A model generated the notes under the pieces. It saw only the letters and a program-made list of their open reading frames with translations. It searched no databases and was not told where the DNA came from. A stretch of DNA of 64,000 nucleotides from Brevundimonas sp. AJA228-03 (lineage in GTDB: Bacteria; Pseudomonadota; Alphaproteobacteria; Caulobacterales; Caulobacteraceae). The stretch lies in the NCBI RefSeq assembly GCF_017795885.1, contig NZ_CP059297.1:1617001-1681000 (forward strand). The letters are read 5' to 3'. The translations under genes were made by a program, and so were the position numbers. Position 1 is the stretch's first letter; each line of letters opens with the position of its first letter. Positions 44,555 to 53,466 of the stretch are shown here, piece by piece.

Positions 44555-45708
44555 GCCGTGCGGCCCTCGCCGGCATGCGGATGGAGCACCGCCTTGGCGA
44601 TGCGCCCCGCGGCGAGGTCGTCGATCGCGGCCTCGAGCTCGGCCAGGGGATAGGCGCGGGAGATCATCCGATCGAGCGCCAGGGCACCGGACAGATAGTG
44701 GTGTTGAAGAAGCGGAAAGTCGCGATCCGGGTCGCACTGCCCGTAGAGCGGATTGATGTAGGTCTTGTCCCATTCGAACAGGGTGCAATCGAAAGGCACG
44801 GTCTGCTCGACCCCGCTGACCTGGACGGCCGTGCCGCCATGCCGGACGAGCGCGAGCGGGGCCGGTGCCAGGGCCGGGACGCCGGTGCATTCGAAGGCGA
44901 AGTCCGCTCCGCCCGGGATGAGGGCGTTCAGGCGCTCGCTCAGCCGGGACAGACCGGGGTGCGCGGGATCGTTGAGCAGGGTGTGCGTGGCACCCAACGC
45001 GCGGGCTCGGGCCAGCCGGTCCTCCGCGATATCGATGGCGATGATCCGATCCGCCCCGGCGATCAGGGCGGTCTGGATGACGTTGAGCCCGATCCCGCCG
45101 CAGCCGAGCACCGCGACCGATGCGCGGGGCGGGACCCTGGCCGCATTCATCACCGAGCCGAACCCCGTCATCACCGCACAGCCCATGATCGCTCCCGCCT
45201 CGAACGGGACCGTGTCGAACAGAGGCTGACAGGCGTCCTCCACCACCATGGCGAACTCGGCCATTGTGCCGAGGTTGAACGCGCTCTGAACGGGTTCTCC
45301 GCGATATCGCACCGCAGTCGCTCGCGGCTTGCCTGACCGCCCGTCGCCATTGGCGGGAGAGCTGATTTCGCACAGCGGCATGAGACCGCGCTCGCACATG
45401 GCGCAGGTCCGGCATGGGATCGCCCAGTTCAGGACCACCCGATCGCCGACGCGCAGGCGCGTGACCTCCGCCCCGACGGCTTCCACCACGCCGGCCCCTT
45501 CGTGTCCCACGATGAAGGGGCTTTTCCACGTGCGGATTGCGTCCACGTCCGTGTGGCACAGCCCGGCGGCCATGATGCGGACGACGACTTCCCGGCCCTC
45601 TGGCCGCGCCATCTGGACGTCAGACAGCGCAAAGCCTCCCTGGCCATCCGCGACGATGGCGTTGCAGGTCCGCGGCCAGGGCTCACTGTCCGGACGCGGC
45701 CCGGTCAT
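44551..45708 (-). CDS. Zinc-dependent alcohol dehydrogenase (class III-like MDR)
   Basis: A 385-residue medium-chain dehydrogenase. The catalytic zinc ligands are Cys51 ('GLCHTDVDA'), His69-Glu70 ('GHEGAG') and a later Cys ('IMGCAVMTG'); the structural zinc has four cysteines, C99, C102, C105 and C113. The NAD-binding Rossmann loop is 'VLGCGGIGLNVIQTALIAGA' followed by 'IAIDI'. It is similar to the AdhC/formaldehyde-dehydrogenase branch. First gene of a coupled operon with the esterase and sugar symporter. Confidence 0.9.
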   Translation of the reverse strand: MTGPRPDSEPWPRTCNAIVADGQGGFALSDVQMARPEGREVVVRIMAAGLCHTDVDAIRTWKSPFIVGHEGAGVVEAVGAEVTRLRVGDRVVLNWAIPCRTCAMCERGLMPLCEISSPANGDGRSGKPRATAVRYRGEPVQSAFNLGTMAEFAMVVEDACQPLFDTVPFEAGAIMGCAVMTGFGSVMNAARVPPRASVAVLGCGGIGLNVIQTALIAGADRIIAIDIAEDRLARARALGATHTLLNDPAHPGLSRLSERLNALIPGGADFAFECTGVPALAPAPLALVRHGGTAVQVSGVEQTVPFDCTLFEWDKTYINPLYGQCDPDRDFPLLQHHYLSGALALDRMISRAYPLAELEAAIDDLAAGRIAKAVLHPHAGEGRTA

Positions 45709-45973
45709 GAAGCGTCGGACGCGAGGCGTCGGTCATGGAGTCGCCCAACCACCCGCGCAGCTGTGACCTCATTGATGACGAGCGGCACGGCGTGGGTGTG
45801 TGGCATGGCCTCGCGTCCGGAATACTCTTCCTGGCGAGACCCTAGTGGAACGCGCAAGCGGCGGCCGTTCGAAATCCTATCGCATTCTTGTCACCGGACT
45901 GTCCCGGCCGGTGGGTGGCCTTGGGGGTCGAGCCGGAGGGATCGGGGGTCGCAAGCAGGCTGAAGGCCTGGGA
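45709..45973. other. Non-coding gap upstream of the alcohol dehydrogenase operon
   Basis: 265 bases between the GH13 stop and the alcohol dehydrogenase start. I see no supported gene. It should contain the promoter of the minus-strand ADH-esterase-transporter operon, but no clear -35/-10 pair stands out. Confidence 0.5.
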
Positions 45974-47596
45974 TCAGGATGCCCGGAGCGCTCCGGAAAA
46001 CGGTTCGATCAGCCACGCGCCGTCTTCATATCTCACGCCTCCGATCATCACATCGGCCGGCACCGCCATCTCGATGGGGAGCGACATGGCAACGGAACGG
46101 TCGGAAAAATTGACGCCGCACCATGCTGCCGCGCCACCCGCAGTCCGGCGGACAAGCAGAAGCGTATCCGGGGGTGAGGGAAGAAACTTGATCGATCCTC
46201 GCAGCAAGGCGGGACTGGATGACCGTAACTGCATGACCCTGCGGAACAGGTTCAGGATACTGTCAGGGTCGTCGTCCTGTGTCGCGACGGCCAGGCGGCG
46301 GTGTTCATCGCCGAGAGGCAGCCAGGGTTCCCCGGTCGAGAAGCCGCAGTGCGGGCCGGCCGCCGACCAGGGCATCGGCGTACGGGCGCCGTCGCGCTGG
46401 CTGCCGTTCGGATAGTTGGCGATGGACTCGGGATCGACCAGTCGGTCGAAGGGGATGTCGACCTGAGGCAGGCCGAGTTCCTCGCCCTGGTAGATGAAGA
46501 TCGCCCCGCTCAGCGACGCCTGCAACAACAGCAGCAGCCGTTCGATCCGACCTTTCGGCGCGGCCAGGTTGCGCCATCGGCTCGCGACCCGCGCGCAGTC
46601 GTGGTTCGAGAACGCGAACCCCGGATAGCCGGCGTCGGGGTCGCCGCTCCACCGCTCGACAACGGATCGGATGTGAGCCGCGTCAAACGCCGAGGCACCG
46701 ATGAAGTCGAAGCTGTAGGCGGACGAGAGCCGCTTCGAACCCGACGTGTAGTCGACCATCGTCGCGTGAGGATCCGATCCGCCCACCTCCGCGACCGTGA
46801 AGAATTCCTCCCCGGCCGCGCTTCGCAACTCGGCGGCCAGCCGTTCGATCAGCGGGATCATTTCAGGCTGTGACATGCTGTAGACATGACGTTGCATGTC
46901 GAACGGACGGGATGCTTCGGACCTTGCCGGGCCGGGGGGGTTGTCGCGCAGCCGCCGATCGACCATGCCCAGATTGAGCGCATCGAGGCGGAAGCCGTCG
47001 ACCCCGCGTTTGATCCAGAACGTCCCGACGTCGACCAGCGCGTCGACGACCCGGGGATTGTGAAGATTGAGCGTCGGCTGCTGCTTCAGAAAGTGGTGGA
47101 GGTAGTACTGCCTTCGCCGACTGTCCCAGGTCCAGGCCGGGCCGGAAAACACCGACTGCCAGTTGTTGGGTGGCGACCCGTCGTCCCGGGGGTCGGCCCA
47201 GACGTACCAGTCCGCCATCTCGCCCGATGTCGATCCGCGGCTTGCCGAGAACCAGGGATGGAGATCCGACGTATGGCAGTAGACCTGGTCGATGATGACT
47301 TTCAGACCCAGGGTATGGGCGCGCGCCACCAGCGCGTCGAAGTCGTCCATCGAACCGAAGATGGGATCGACGCCGCGATAGTCGGAGACGTCGTAGCCGA
47401 AGTCGAGCATCGGCGAGGTGAAGAAGGGAGACAGCCAGATCCCGTCCACCTTCAGGCTTGCGACATAGTCGAGCTTTTTCGTGATCCCCGGCAGATCGCC
47501 GATCCCGTCGCCATTCGTATCGAGAAAGCTTCTCGGATAAATCTGGTAGATCGCGGCTCCATGCCACCACGGCGTTCTGACCGGATCATAATGCAT
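45974..47596 (-). CDS. GH13 alpha-glucosidase
   Basis: A 540-residue alpha-amylase-family enzyme of the oligo-1,6-/alpha-glucosidase type: 'WWHGAAIYQIYPRSFLDTNG', the catalytic Asp in 'GVDGFRLDALN' (about 203), the catalytic Glu in 'FTVAEVGG' (about 265), and the transition-state Asp in 'FSNHDCARV' (about 330). The calcium-type loop 'DTNGDGIGDL' is intact. No signal peptide is visible, so it works in the cytoplasm on maltose-like or alpha-glucoside sugars, likely imported by the nearby GPH symporter. 265 bases without a gene separate it from the alcohol dehydrogenase. Confidence 0.93.
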   Translation of the reverse strand: MHYDPVRTPWWHGAAIYQIYPRSFLDTNGDGIGDLPGITKKLDYVASLKVDGIWLSPFFTSPMLDFGYDVSDYRGVDPIFGSMDDFDALVARAHTLGLKVIIDQVYCHTSDLHPWFSASRGSTSGEMADWYVWADPRDDGSPPNNWQSVFSGPAWTWDSRRRQYYLHHFLKQQPTLNLHNPRVVDALVDVGTFWIKRGVDGFRLDALNLGMVDRRLRDNPPGPARSEASRPFDMQRHVYSMSQPEMIPLIERLAAELRSAAGEEFFTVAEVGGSDPHATMVDYTSGSKRLSSAYSFDFIGASAFDAAHIRSVVERWSGDPDAGYPGFAFSNHDCARVASRWRNLAAPKGRIERLLLLLQASLSGAIFIYQGEELGLPQVDIPFDRLVDPESIANYPNGSQRDGARTPMPWSAAGPHCGFSTGEPWLPLGDEHRRLAVATQDDDPDSILNLFRRVMQLRSSSPALLRGSIKFLPSPPDTLLLVRRTAGGAAAWCGVNFSDRSVAMSLPIEMAVPADVMIGGVRYEDGAWLIEPFSGALRAS

Positions 47597-47690
47597 GAGA
47601 ACGTCTGCCGCCCGTGGTGAGAGCCGAGGCGCTCGTCAGACCACCTCCACTCGCGAGACTAGACGAACGGCGTGGACGCGCTCGGTCAAA

Positions 47691-48610
47691 CACTGTCGCT
47701 TTCGTGCGACTGGACGATGGCTTGATCGCGAATGCCTCGACCAGGTGCTGTCAGGCGAACGCCAAAAGGTCTTCGGTAGCTCGGCTGCAAGCCGCTGGCG
47801 GAGAAGATGTTTCGTGAAGCCGATTTCGTTTAGCCAGCACCGGTTCCCGGCGGACGTCATCCGCCATGCCGTCCGGCTGTACCTTCGCTTCAGCCTCTGC
47901 TTTCGCGACATTGAGGAACAGATGGCGCGGCGCGGGATCGAGGTCCGCTACGAGACGATCCGATGTCGGGCCATCAATTTCGGCCCCTTGATCGCCCGGC
48001 GGCTGAAAAAGCGGCGAGGGGCCCCGTCGCTGCGCTGGAACCTGGACGAGAGGGTCTGCTGGCTCGGCGGCAAGCGGATGTATCTCTAACGCGCGGTCGA
48101 CGATGAAGGCGAGGTCCTCGGCCTCATGGTCCAGCGTCGGCGGGACACAGAGGCTGCTTTGAAGCGGCTTGACCGGCTGCTTCACAACCAGCCGGTCAAG
48201 CCGCAGACGATCACGACGGACGGCTTGGCCTCCTATGGCGCGGCGCTCGATGTCCTGGATCTGAGGCATCTGCCTCGACCCGGCCGGCTACCGCGTTGAG
48301 AACTCCCATCTGCCGATCCGACGACGGGAGCGGCAACAGCAGAAGATCAAATCCCAAGCCTCAGAGCTGAGCTTCCTCACGACCTAGGCGGCCATCTACA
48401 ACACCTTCAACATCCAACGCTATCTGATCAGCAAACCGACCCTTCAGCGTTTCCGGGCCCAGGCCGATGACGCCTGGGCGGCCGTCGTGACCTGATCGAG
48501 GAACAGGAAGGGCAACTTGCGCCTTGGGGAAGTCAGCCTTACGGTGCCGGGGCCGTCCAAGGAGGACAGAACCCGTCTTCCTGTCCGCCATCGCCCTCGC
48601 GGCGACTGTG
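47691..48610. mobile_element. Decayed IS6-family insertion sequence
   Basis: CACTGTCGC at 47691-47699 and its near-complement GCGACTGTG at 48602-48610 (one mismatch) may be the terminal inverted repeats; IS6-family ends are similar. They enclose a broken IS6-type transposase, and the total of about 920 bp is close to the family size. I could not confirm a target-site duplication. The element stands exactly between the carbohydrate genes and the LacI-controlled catabolic island. Confidence 0.5.
47814..48495 (+). pseudogene. IS6-family DDE transposase, broken
   Basis: From GTG 47814 the product reads 'VKPISFSQHRFPADVIRHAV', 'LRFSLCFRDIEEQMARRGIE', 'YETIR' and 'KKRRGAPSLRWNLDERV', a clear IS6/IS26-type transposase start with the first catalytic Asp in 'NLDE'. 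The frame has a stop after 'GKRMYL' (48087-48089), continues as 'RAVDDEGEVLGLMVQRRRD' with the second Asp in 'TTDGLASYGA', shifts frame near 48290-48300 ('ENSHLPIRRRERQQQ'), and has another stop at about 48385 before 'AAIYNTFNIQRYLISKPTLQ'. At least three lesions make it non-functional. Confidence 0.88.
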
Positions 48611-48634
48611 CTCTTCTGGCTATGGGTCCTGAGC

Positions 48635-50245
48635 CTAAGAACCGATGAGGCGTTCAAACAGGGCGAGCCCGCCAATCGTCGCGCCGAGATACACGATCAA
48701 CCAGAGACTCTGGCGATCGATGCGGCCGGGCACGGTGCTCCATCCATCGATCGCGGTCGGAGCCCCGGAGGCCTCGAACCGTGCGCGCTGGCCCGGGATG
48801 GAATAGGGGGACCATTCGGCCTGCTTGCCGGTCAGGAGGCGGCTGGCGATCCAGCCCACCGACATGGTCGCGCCACCGCCGATGAGGCAGTACCAGGGCC
48901 AGGCGATCTGGGTCATTGTCGCAACTGCCCAGATAACCATGAAGCCGACGAACACCCCGACCAGCAGGCCGCGCTCGGTGGTGTGCCTGGAGAAAAAGCC
49001 AAGGCCGTACATGCCCAGCTTGGCCCCCACGAAATAGCTGCCGATCTTGGACAAGACCTCCAGGATCGAGCCCGAGGAGTTGGCATAGAGGATAGCCGGC
49101 ACGATGATGATCGCACCCCAGACCAGGGTCATCACCCGGGTTGCCGCGAGATAGTGGGCGTCGCCCGCCCCCTTTCGAAAGTACCGCTCGTAAAAGTCGA
49201 CGACGCTGGCCGTGGCCATGCTGTTGAAGGCCGAGCTGAGTGTGGACATCGAGGCGGCAAGGACGGCCGCAGCAAGGATGCCCAGCAGGCCCGGAATGCC
49301 CGAATCGAGCGCGAACTGAAGGATGATCTCGTTCGTGTTCTCGAACGGACGCCCTTGGTAGTATCCCCAGGCCAGGACGCCGATGAAGAAGAACAGGAAG
49401 TAAATCGGGAAGGCGGCGTATCCCATCAGGAGATACGACTTCTTGGCGTCGCCGATGGACTTCGCGCCCAGCGTCCGCTGCACCATCATCTGGTTGGCAC
49501 CATAGACAGTGACGTGGAACAAGGTCATTCCGATCAGACCGGACCAGATTGTGGTCGGGATGGTCGCGTCCAGGGTTGGATCGATCGCGCTGAGCCGCCC
49601 CGCGGCCTTGAGGTTGGCGAGGACCTCGCCGATCGGTTCGGGCATCAGGACGATCATCGCCACCATGATGACGATGGCTCCGCCGAACAGGACGACGGCC
49701 TGGAAGACGTCGGTCCAGATCACCGCCAGCATGCCGCCCATGGTCGTATAGATCAGTGCCAGGATGGTGATGGCGACGATGGCCCAGGGGATTGGAATGC
49801 CCGTGATGAACTGCAGCACGAGCGCGGTGGCGTACAGGATGGCACCCGTCGACAGGCCCTGGGTCACCAGGAAGATGGTCGACATGACCGCCCGCGACGT
49901 CGCTCCAAAGCGCTTCTCCTGGTACTCATAGATCGAGGCGACGCCGGAGTTGTAGAAGAAGGGCAGGAAGAACGCGGTCACCCCGAGGATGACGATCGGA
50001 TAGTTCAGATGGATGGCGAGAGCCGCCAGACCGTCGGAATAGGCCCAGGCCGGCGCACCCAGGAAGGACAGCGCGCTGATGTAGGTGGCGATCACGGACA
50101 CACCGATGGCCCACCAGGGGGTCTTGCCGCTGCCGACGTTGAACTCCTTGGCGGTCTTTACATTGCGGCCGAGCAAGAAGCCCATGACCAGGTTGGTGGC
50201 TATGAAGACCAGGACAATGCCCCAGTCCAGCGGGGAAAAGGTCAT
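48635..50245 (-). CDS. Sodium:solute symporter (SSS family)
   Basis: A 536-residue transporter with about 13 membrane helices. SSS-family features include 'GSGKTPWWAIGVSVIATYIS' near residue 40, 'IYEYQEKRFGATSRA' and 'AASMSTLSSAFNSMATASVV', which contains the Na2-site Ser/Thr pair. It imports an organic solute with sodium across the inner membrane. The ATG at 50245 overlaps the stop of the upstream SnoaL-like gene (ATGA), making it the last gene of an SDR-SnoaL-symporter operon divergent from the hisD-like operon. It is probably the inner-membrane importer of the island's substrate. Confidence 0.9.
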   Translation of the reverse strand: MTFSPLDWGIVLVFIATNLVMGFLLGRNVKTAKEFNVGSGKTPWWAIGVSVIATYISALSFLGAPAWAYSDGLAALAIHLNYPIVILGVTAFFLPFFYNSGVASIYEYQEKRFGATSRAVMSTIFLVTQGLSTGAILYATALVLQFITGIPIPWAIVAITILALIYTTMGGMLAVIWTDVFQAVVLFGGAIVIMVAMIVLMPEPIGEVLANLKAAGRLSAIDPTLDATIPTTIWSGLIGMTLFHVTVYGANQMMVQRTLGAKSIGDAKKSYLLMGYAAFPIYFLFFFIGVLAWGYYQGRPFENTNEIILQFALDSGIPGLLGILAAAVLAASMSTLSSAFNSMATASVVDFYERYFRKGAGDAHYLAATRVMTLVWGAIIIVPAILYANSSGSILEVLSKIGSYFVGAKLGMYGLGFFSRHTTERGLLVGVFVGFMVIWAVATMTQIAWPWYCLIGGGATMSVGWIASRLLTGKQAEWSPYSIPGQRARFEASGAPTAIDGWSTVPGRIDRQSLWLIVYLGATIGGLALFERLIGS

Positions 50246-51219
50246 CCGAGGTCTCCGAAGATATCGTGGCCGGACTGCAGCATGACGTGGGGCACGTCGA
50301 TGAAGACCCAGTTTTCCTTCAGGGCGTCGCCTTCGCGCCGCCACCAGTCCATGACCCGCATGGTGATCTGACGGCCGGTCCCCGGCACGCCGAGCCAGGG
50401 GCCGGCGTGGGTGGCGGCAATGCTGGGCCAACCGGTGGAGGCGACATAGGCTCCATCGGCAAACCGCGCCTTGTGATTGCCCCCGACGCGGTCGGGGAAG
50501 GCCGTCAGGAAAGGCTGCTGATGAAAGCGCTGGAAGCCCTTCAGGCCGCGGTTCGAGCCAATGCCCCCGGGCCCATACCAAAGCATTTGCGGGCTCCAGT
50601 ACTGCTCCATGCCCATCCGCTTCAGATCGCCCTCGGCGAACTTGTGCAAGCCGAAGATCATGGCTTCGACCAGGGCCAGGGAGGCGTCGGTCTCGGTCTG
50701 CGAGGCCGGATCGAAGCGGACGCCGTCCTGGGTGATCGGGGCGGGGAAGATGTCCGGCACGCCGGCGGGCGGGGCGGGCAGGGGGTTGATCCCGGCCTGA
50801 CGCATCAAGTCGATCAGATCGTGGATGGCATAGACCTCGGCGATGCGGTCGCCCTCGATCCGGTAGAACTCGCCGAAGCGCAGGTTAACCAGGCCGTCGG
50901 TCGCGGGGATGCCCAGCCAGGGGCCGCTCATCGTGCCCTCGAACACGCCGAGCGCGCAGACCCAGTCAGCGTCCTTGAACTGCCCGGCCATCAGGGCATA
51001 GGTGCGGCGTTGCAAGTCGGGGATGGCGGCGCGCAGCGGCCCCAGAAGGCCGGCGATCAGTCCCTCTGCACCGTGAAGGTCGTTCATCGGATGGACGGCG
51101 TGGAAGACGGTGTCGTGTCTCAGGGCTGCGCGCCACAGGGCTGTGGCCTCGGTCGGGTCGGCAACGTCCAGGCGCTGGAACAGGGTCCAGATCAGGCGTT
51201 TACGGTCAGCATCGGTCAT
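50242..51219 (-). CDS. Double-domain SnoaL-like / ester cyclase-type protein
   Basis: A 325-residue protein with two NTF2-fold halves: about 1-145 ('FHAVHPMNDLHGAEGLIAGL', 'FYRIEGDRIAEVYAIHDLID') and about 175-325 ('MEQYWSPQMLWYGPGGIGSN', 'FHQQPFLTAFPDRVGGNHKA'). The family includes polyketide cyclases, dehydratases and isomerases; His and Asp in these motifs could be catalytic. The substrate is unknown. It is coupled (ATGA) on both sides to the SDR and symporter genes. A second two-domain SnoaL-like protein is encoded at 60180-61253 in the same regulon. Confidence 0.82.
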   Translation of the reverse strand: MTDADRKRLIWTLFQRLDVADPTEATALWRAALRHDTVFHAVHPMNDLHGAEGLIAGLLGPLRAAIPDLQRRTYALMAGQFKDADWVCALGVFEGTMSGPWLGIPATDGLVNLRFGEFYRIEGDRIAEVYAIHDLIDLMRQAGINPLPAPPAGVPDIFPAPITQDGVRFDPASQTETDASLALVEAMIFGLHKFAEGDLKRMGMEQYWSPQMLWYGPGGIGSNRGLKGFQRFHQQPFLTAFPDRVGGNHKARFADGAYVASTGWPSIAATHAGPWLGVPGTGRQITMRVMDWWRREGDALKENWVFIDVPHVMLQSGHDIFGDLG

Positions 51220-51944
51220 TGGGCGGTCCAGCCTCCATCGACGAGCAGGCTGGAGCCCGTCACCAGCGAGGCTGCGGGCGACAACAGGAAGACGCAGGCC
51301 GCCGCCACCTCGGCCGCCGTTCCGACGCGACCCAGAGGGATGCGATCCAGCACGAACTTGCCGAAGGCTTCGTCGGCCAGCATGGGGGCGGTCATGGGCG
51401 TCTCGATGAAGGTAGGTGCGAGGCTGACGACGCGGACGCCGTGGGGTGCCAATTCCACGGCTGCGGCCTTGGTCAGCCCCTCCAGGGCGTGTTTGGTCAG
51501 GCAGTAGACAGTGCGGCCGGGCGAACCGACGTGTCCCATCTGGGACGTCATGTTGACGATGACACCGGATCCCTGGGCCACCATCACCTTCGCCGCCGCC
51601 TGGGCGGTCAGGAAGGCGGCGCGGACGTTGAGCGCCAGCATGCCGTCCAGTGTCTGGACATCGACCTGGGTAAAGGGTTGGGGACGGTTGAAGCCGGCGT
51701 TGTTCACCAGACCGTCCAGCCGCGGCAGGCCGGCGACGCGGCCGGAGAAGGCGGGGTCGGTGACGTCCATGGCCCAGGGCTCGATCCGGCCCGGGCACAA
51801 GGCGGCCAGGTCGTCGAGATCGGCGGCCGAGCGGGCGACGGCGATGACGTCTCCGCCAGCGTCCGCGACGGCCTTTGCACAGGCGTAGCCGAGGCCACGT
51901 CCGGCCCCGGTGATCAGAACGCGAAGGCCTGTCAGGTCGCTCAC
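51216..51944 (-). CDS. Short-chain dehydrogenase/reductase
   Basis: A 242-residue classical SDR. Cofactor motif '[20 protein letters not shown]', '[11 protein letters not shown]', catalytic Ser in '[11 protein letters not shown]', and Tyr-x-x-x-Lys in '[13 protein letters not shown]'. The C-terminal '[13 protein letters not shown]' is typical. It would oxidise or reduce an alcohol/ketone in the unknown catabolic pathway. First gene of the minus-strand operon; its start is 116 bases from the nearest TGCATTCGAA-type operator. Confidence 0.92.
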   Translation of the reverse strand: MSDLTGLRVLITGAGRGLGYACAKAVADAGGDVIAVARSAADLDDLAALCPGRIEPWAMDVTDPAFSGRVAGLPRLDGLVNNAGFNRPQPFTQVDVQTLDGMLALNVRAAFLTAQAAAKVMVAQGSGVIVNMTSQMGHVGSPGRTVYCLTKHALEGLTKAAAVELAPHGVRVVSLAPTFIETPMTAPMLADEAFGKFVLDRIPLGRVGTAAEVAAACVFLLSPAASLVTGSSLLVDGGWTAQ

Positions 51945-52059
51945 GAGGTGTGGGGGTTCTTACGAGCGCCGCGTCTCGCCATCGCGCCACCCGCCACGTC
52001 CGTGGCACAGTCCGTTCTTCGGGACACTGTCGGCAGAAACCGGTTCATCGCACCCTCCG

Positions 52060-52073
52060 TGCATTCGAACGCC
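52060..52073. promoter_or_regulatory. LacI operator candidate, imperfect (site 1)
   Basis: TGCATTCGAACGCC matches 12 of the 14 bases of the palindrome TGCATTCGAATGCA. It starts 17 bases before the perfect site at 52077, within the divergent promoter region of the SDR and hisD-like operons. Confidence 0.6.
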
Positions 52074-52076
52074 TCT

Positions 52077-52090
52077 TGCATTCGAATGCA
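52077..52090. promoter_or_regulatory. LacI operator candidate, perfect (site 2)
   Basis: A perfect 14-bp palindrome TGCATTCGAATGCA, 69 bases before the hisD-like ATG. The same sequence recurs at 59523 and 62335 and nearly at 59491, always in front of genes of this island. CG-centred palindromes of this size are typical LacI-family operators. Confidence 0.85.
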
Positions 52091-52158
52091 GCAAATCTAG
52101 ACTGCCCTCAATTCGAAGTGGCGCGCAAGCTCCCAGAGCGATCCAGGAGGAAGTCTCG

Positions 52159-53463
52159 ATGGCCCGTTGGCTGAAAGAAGGTCGCTCGGTCGAAGCCGTC
52201 AAGGCGGACAGCGCGAGCGTGCGCGAAACCGTCGAGCGGATGCTGGGCGACATCGAAGTCGAGGGGCTGGAGGCCGTGCGTCGTTACTCGCGCGACCTCG
52301 ACAAATGGGACCGCGAGGATTTCCGGCTGAGCGAGGACGAGATCCGCGCCGCCTACGCCGCCCTGCCCGAGCGCACGGTCGACGACATCCGCTTCGCCCA
52401 GGCCCAGGTCCGCAACTTCGCCCAGATTCAGAAGGATGCGCTGAGGGACGTCGAAGTTGAGACCTTGCCGGGCGTGATCCTCGGCCACAAGAACACGCCA
52501 GTGAATGCGGTCGGGGCCTATGTCCCGGGCGGCAAGTATCCTTTGGTCGCTTCGGCGCATATGGGGGTGGTCACGGCCAAGGTGGCGGGCGTGAAGCGTA
52601 TCCTGTCGGCGGCACCGCCCTATGGCGGCCAGGCCAATCCAGCCATCGTCGTAGCCCAGCACATGGCCGGCGCGGACGCAATTCTGGCTCTGGGCGGAGT
52701 GCAGGCCATCGGCCTGATGGCATTGGGGGCGAAAGGCGCGGCAGGCGGCGACATTGAGCCTGTCGACATGCTGGTCGGGCCCGGCAACGCCTTTGTCGCT
52801 GAAGCCAAGCGCCAGTTGTTCGGTCGGGTCGGCATCGACCTGCTGGCCGGCCCAACCGAGACCCTGGTTATTGCCGACGACAGCGTGGACGGCGAACTGT
52901 GCGCCGCTGACCTGCTGGGCCAGGCTGAGCATGGACCCAATAGCCCTGCGATCCTGCTGACCACCTCCGAGAAACTGGCGCGCGACACGGTCGCCGCCAT
53001 CGAGCGTCAGCTGGAGTGGTTGCCCACCGCGCCGATCGCCTCGGTCGCCTGGCGCGACTATGGCCAGATCATCCTCGCCGACAGCGATGCGGAGATGGTC
53101 GAGATCGCCGACCGGATCGCGTCCGAACACGTTCAGGTGATGACACGCGACCCCGGCTACTTCCTGGCCAATATGACCAACTACGGCGCATTGTTCCTGG
53201 GGCACCTGACCAATGTCAGCTATGGCGACAAGGTGATCGGGACCAACCATACTCTGCCGACCATGCGATCGGCGCGCTATACGGGCGGGCTGTGGGTGGG
53301 CAAGTTCATGAAGACCTGCACCTACCAGAAGATACTCACCCCGGCCGCCAGCGTCATGGTGGGTGAATACTGTTCGCGCTTGTGCGCCATTGAAGGGTTT
53401 GCGGGCCACAAGGAACAGGCCGATATCCGGGTCCGCCGCTATGGCCAGAAGGACGCCGCCTGA
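52159..53463 (+). CDS. Histidinol-dehydrogenase-like oxidoreductase (catabolic paralog)
   Basis: A 434-residue HisD-family enzyme. The zinc ligands known from HisD are kept (Gln and His in '[12 protein letters not shown]', Asp in '[10 protein letters not shown]', a late His in 'EGFAGHKEQ'), and so are the catalytic Glu-His ('ASEHVQVM'). The NAD site '[18 protein letters not shown]' is present. HisD oxidises a primary alcohol through an aldehyde to a carboxylate; paralogs such as sulfopropanediol dehydrogenase HpsN use other alcohols. Its place at the head of a LacI-controlled catabolic operon, not with other his genes, argues against a role in histidine synthesis. A strong AGGAGG precedes the ATG. 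Confidence 0.88.
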   Translation: MARWLKEGRSVEAVKADSASVRETVERMLGDIEVEGLEAVRRYSRDLDKWDREDFRLSEDEIRAAYAALPERTVDDIRFAQAQVRNFAQIQKDALRDVEVETLPGVILGHKNTPVNAVGAYVPGGKYPLVASAHMGVVTAKVAGVKRILSAAPPYGGQANPAIVVAQHMAGADAILALGGVQAIGLMALGAKGAAGGDIEPVDMLVGPGNAFVAEAKRQLFGRVGIDLLAGPTETLVIADDSVDGELCAADLLGQAEHGPNSPAILLTTSEKLARDTVAAIERQLEWLPTAPIASVAWRDYGQIILADSDAEMVEIADRIASEHVQVMTRDPGYFLANMTNYGALFLGHLTNVSYGDKVIGTNHTLPTMRSARYTGGLWVGKFMKTCTYQKILTPAASVMVGEYCSRLCAIEGFAGHKEQADIRVRRYGQKDAA

Positions 53464-53466
53464 CCC

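Noticed and set aside
43712..45559. 615-residue apparent fusion including the esterase
   Set aside because: The upstream part is out-of-frame alcohol dehydrogenase sequence; the ATG at 44554 with ATGA overlap gives a normal-length esterase.
50242..52008. 588-residue apparent fusion of SnoaL-like protein with upstream sequence
   Set aside because: The N-terminal half is SDR sequence in the wrong frame; the real start at 51219 overlaps the SDR stop codon.
52159..53463. Biosynthetic hisD
   Set aside because: No other histidine genes are nearby, and the gene is coupled to a LacI regulator and catabolic enzymes; it is called a HisD-family paralog instead.
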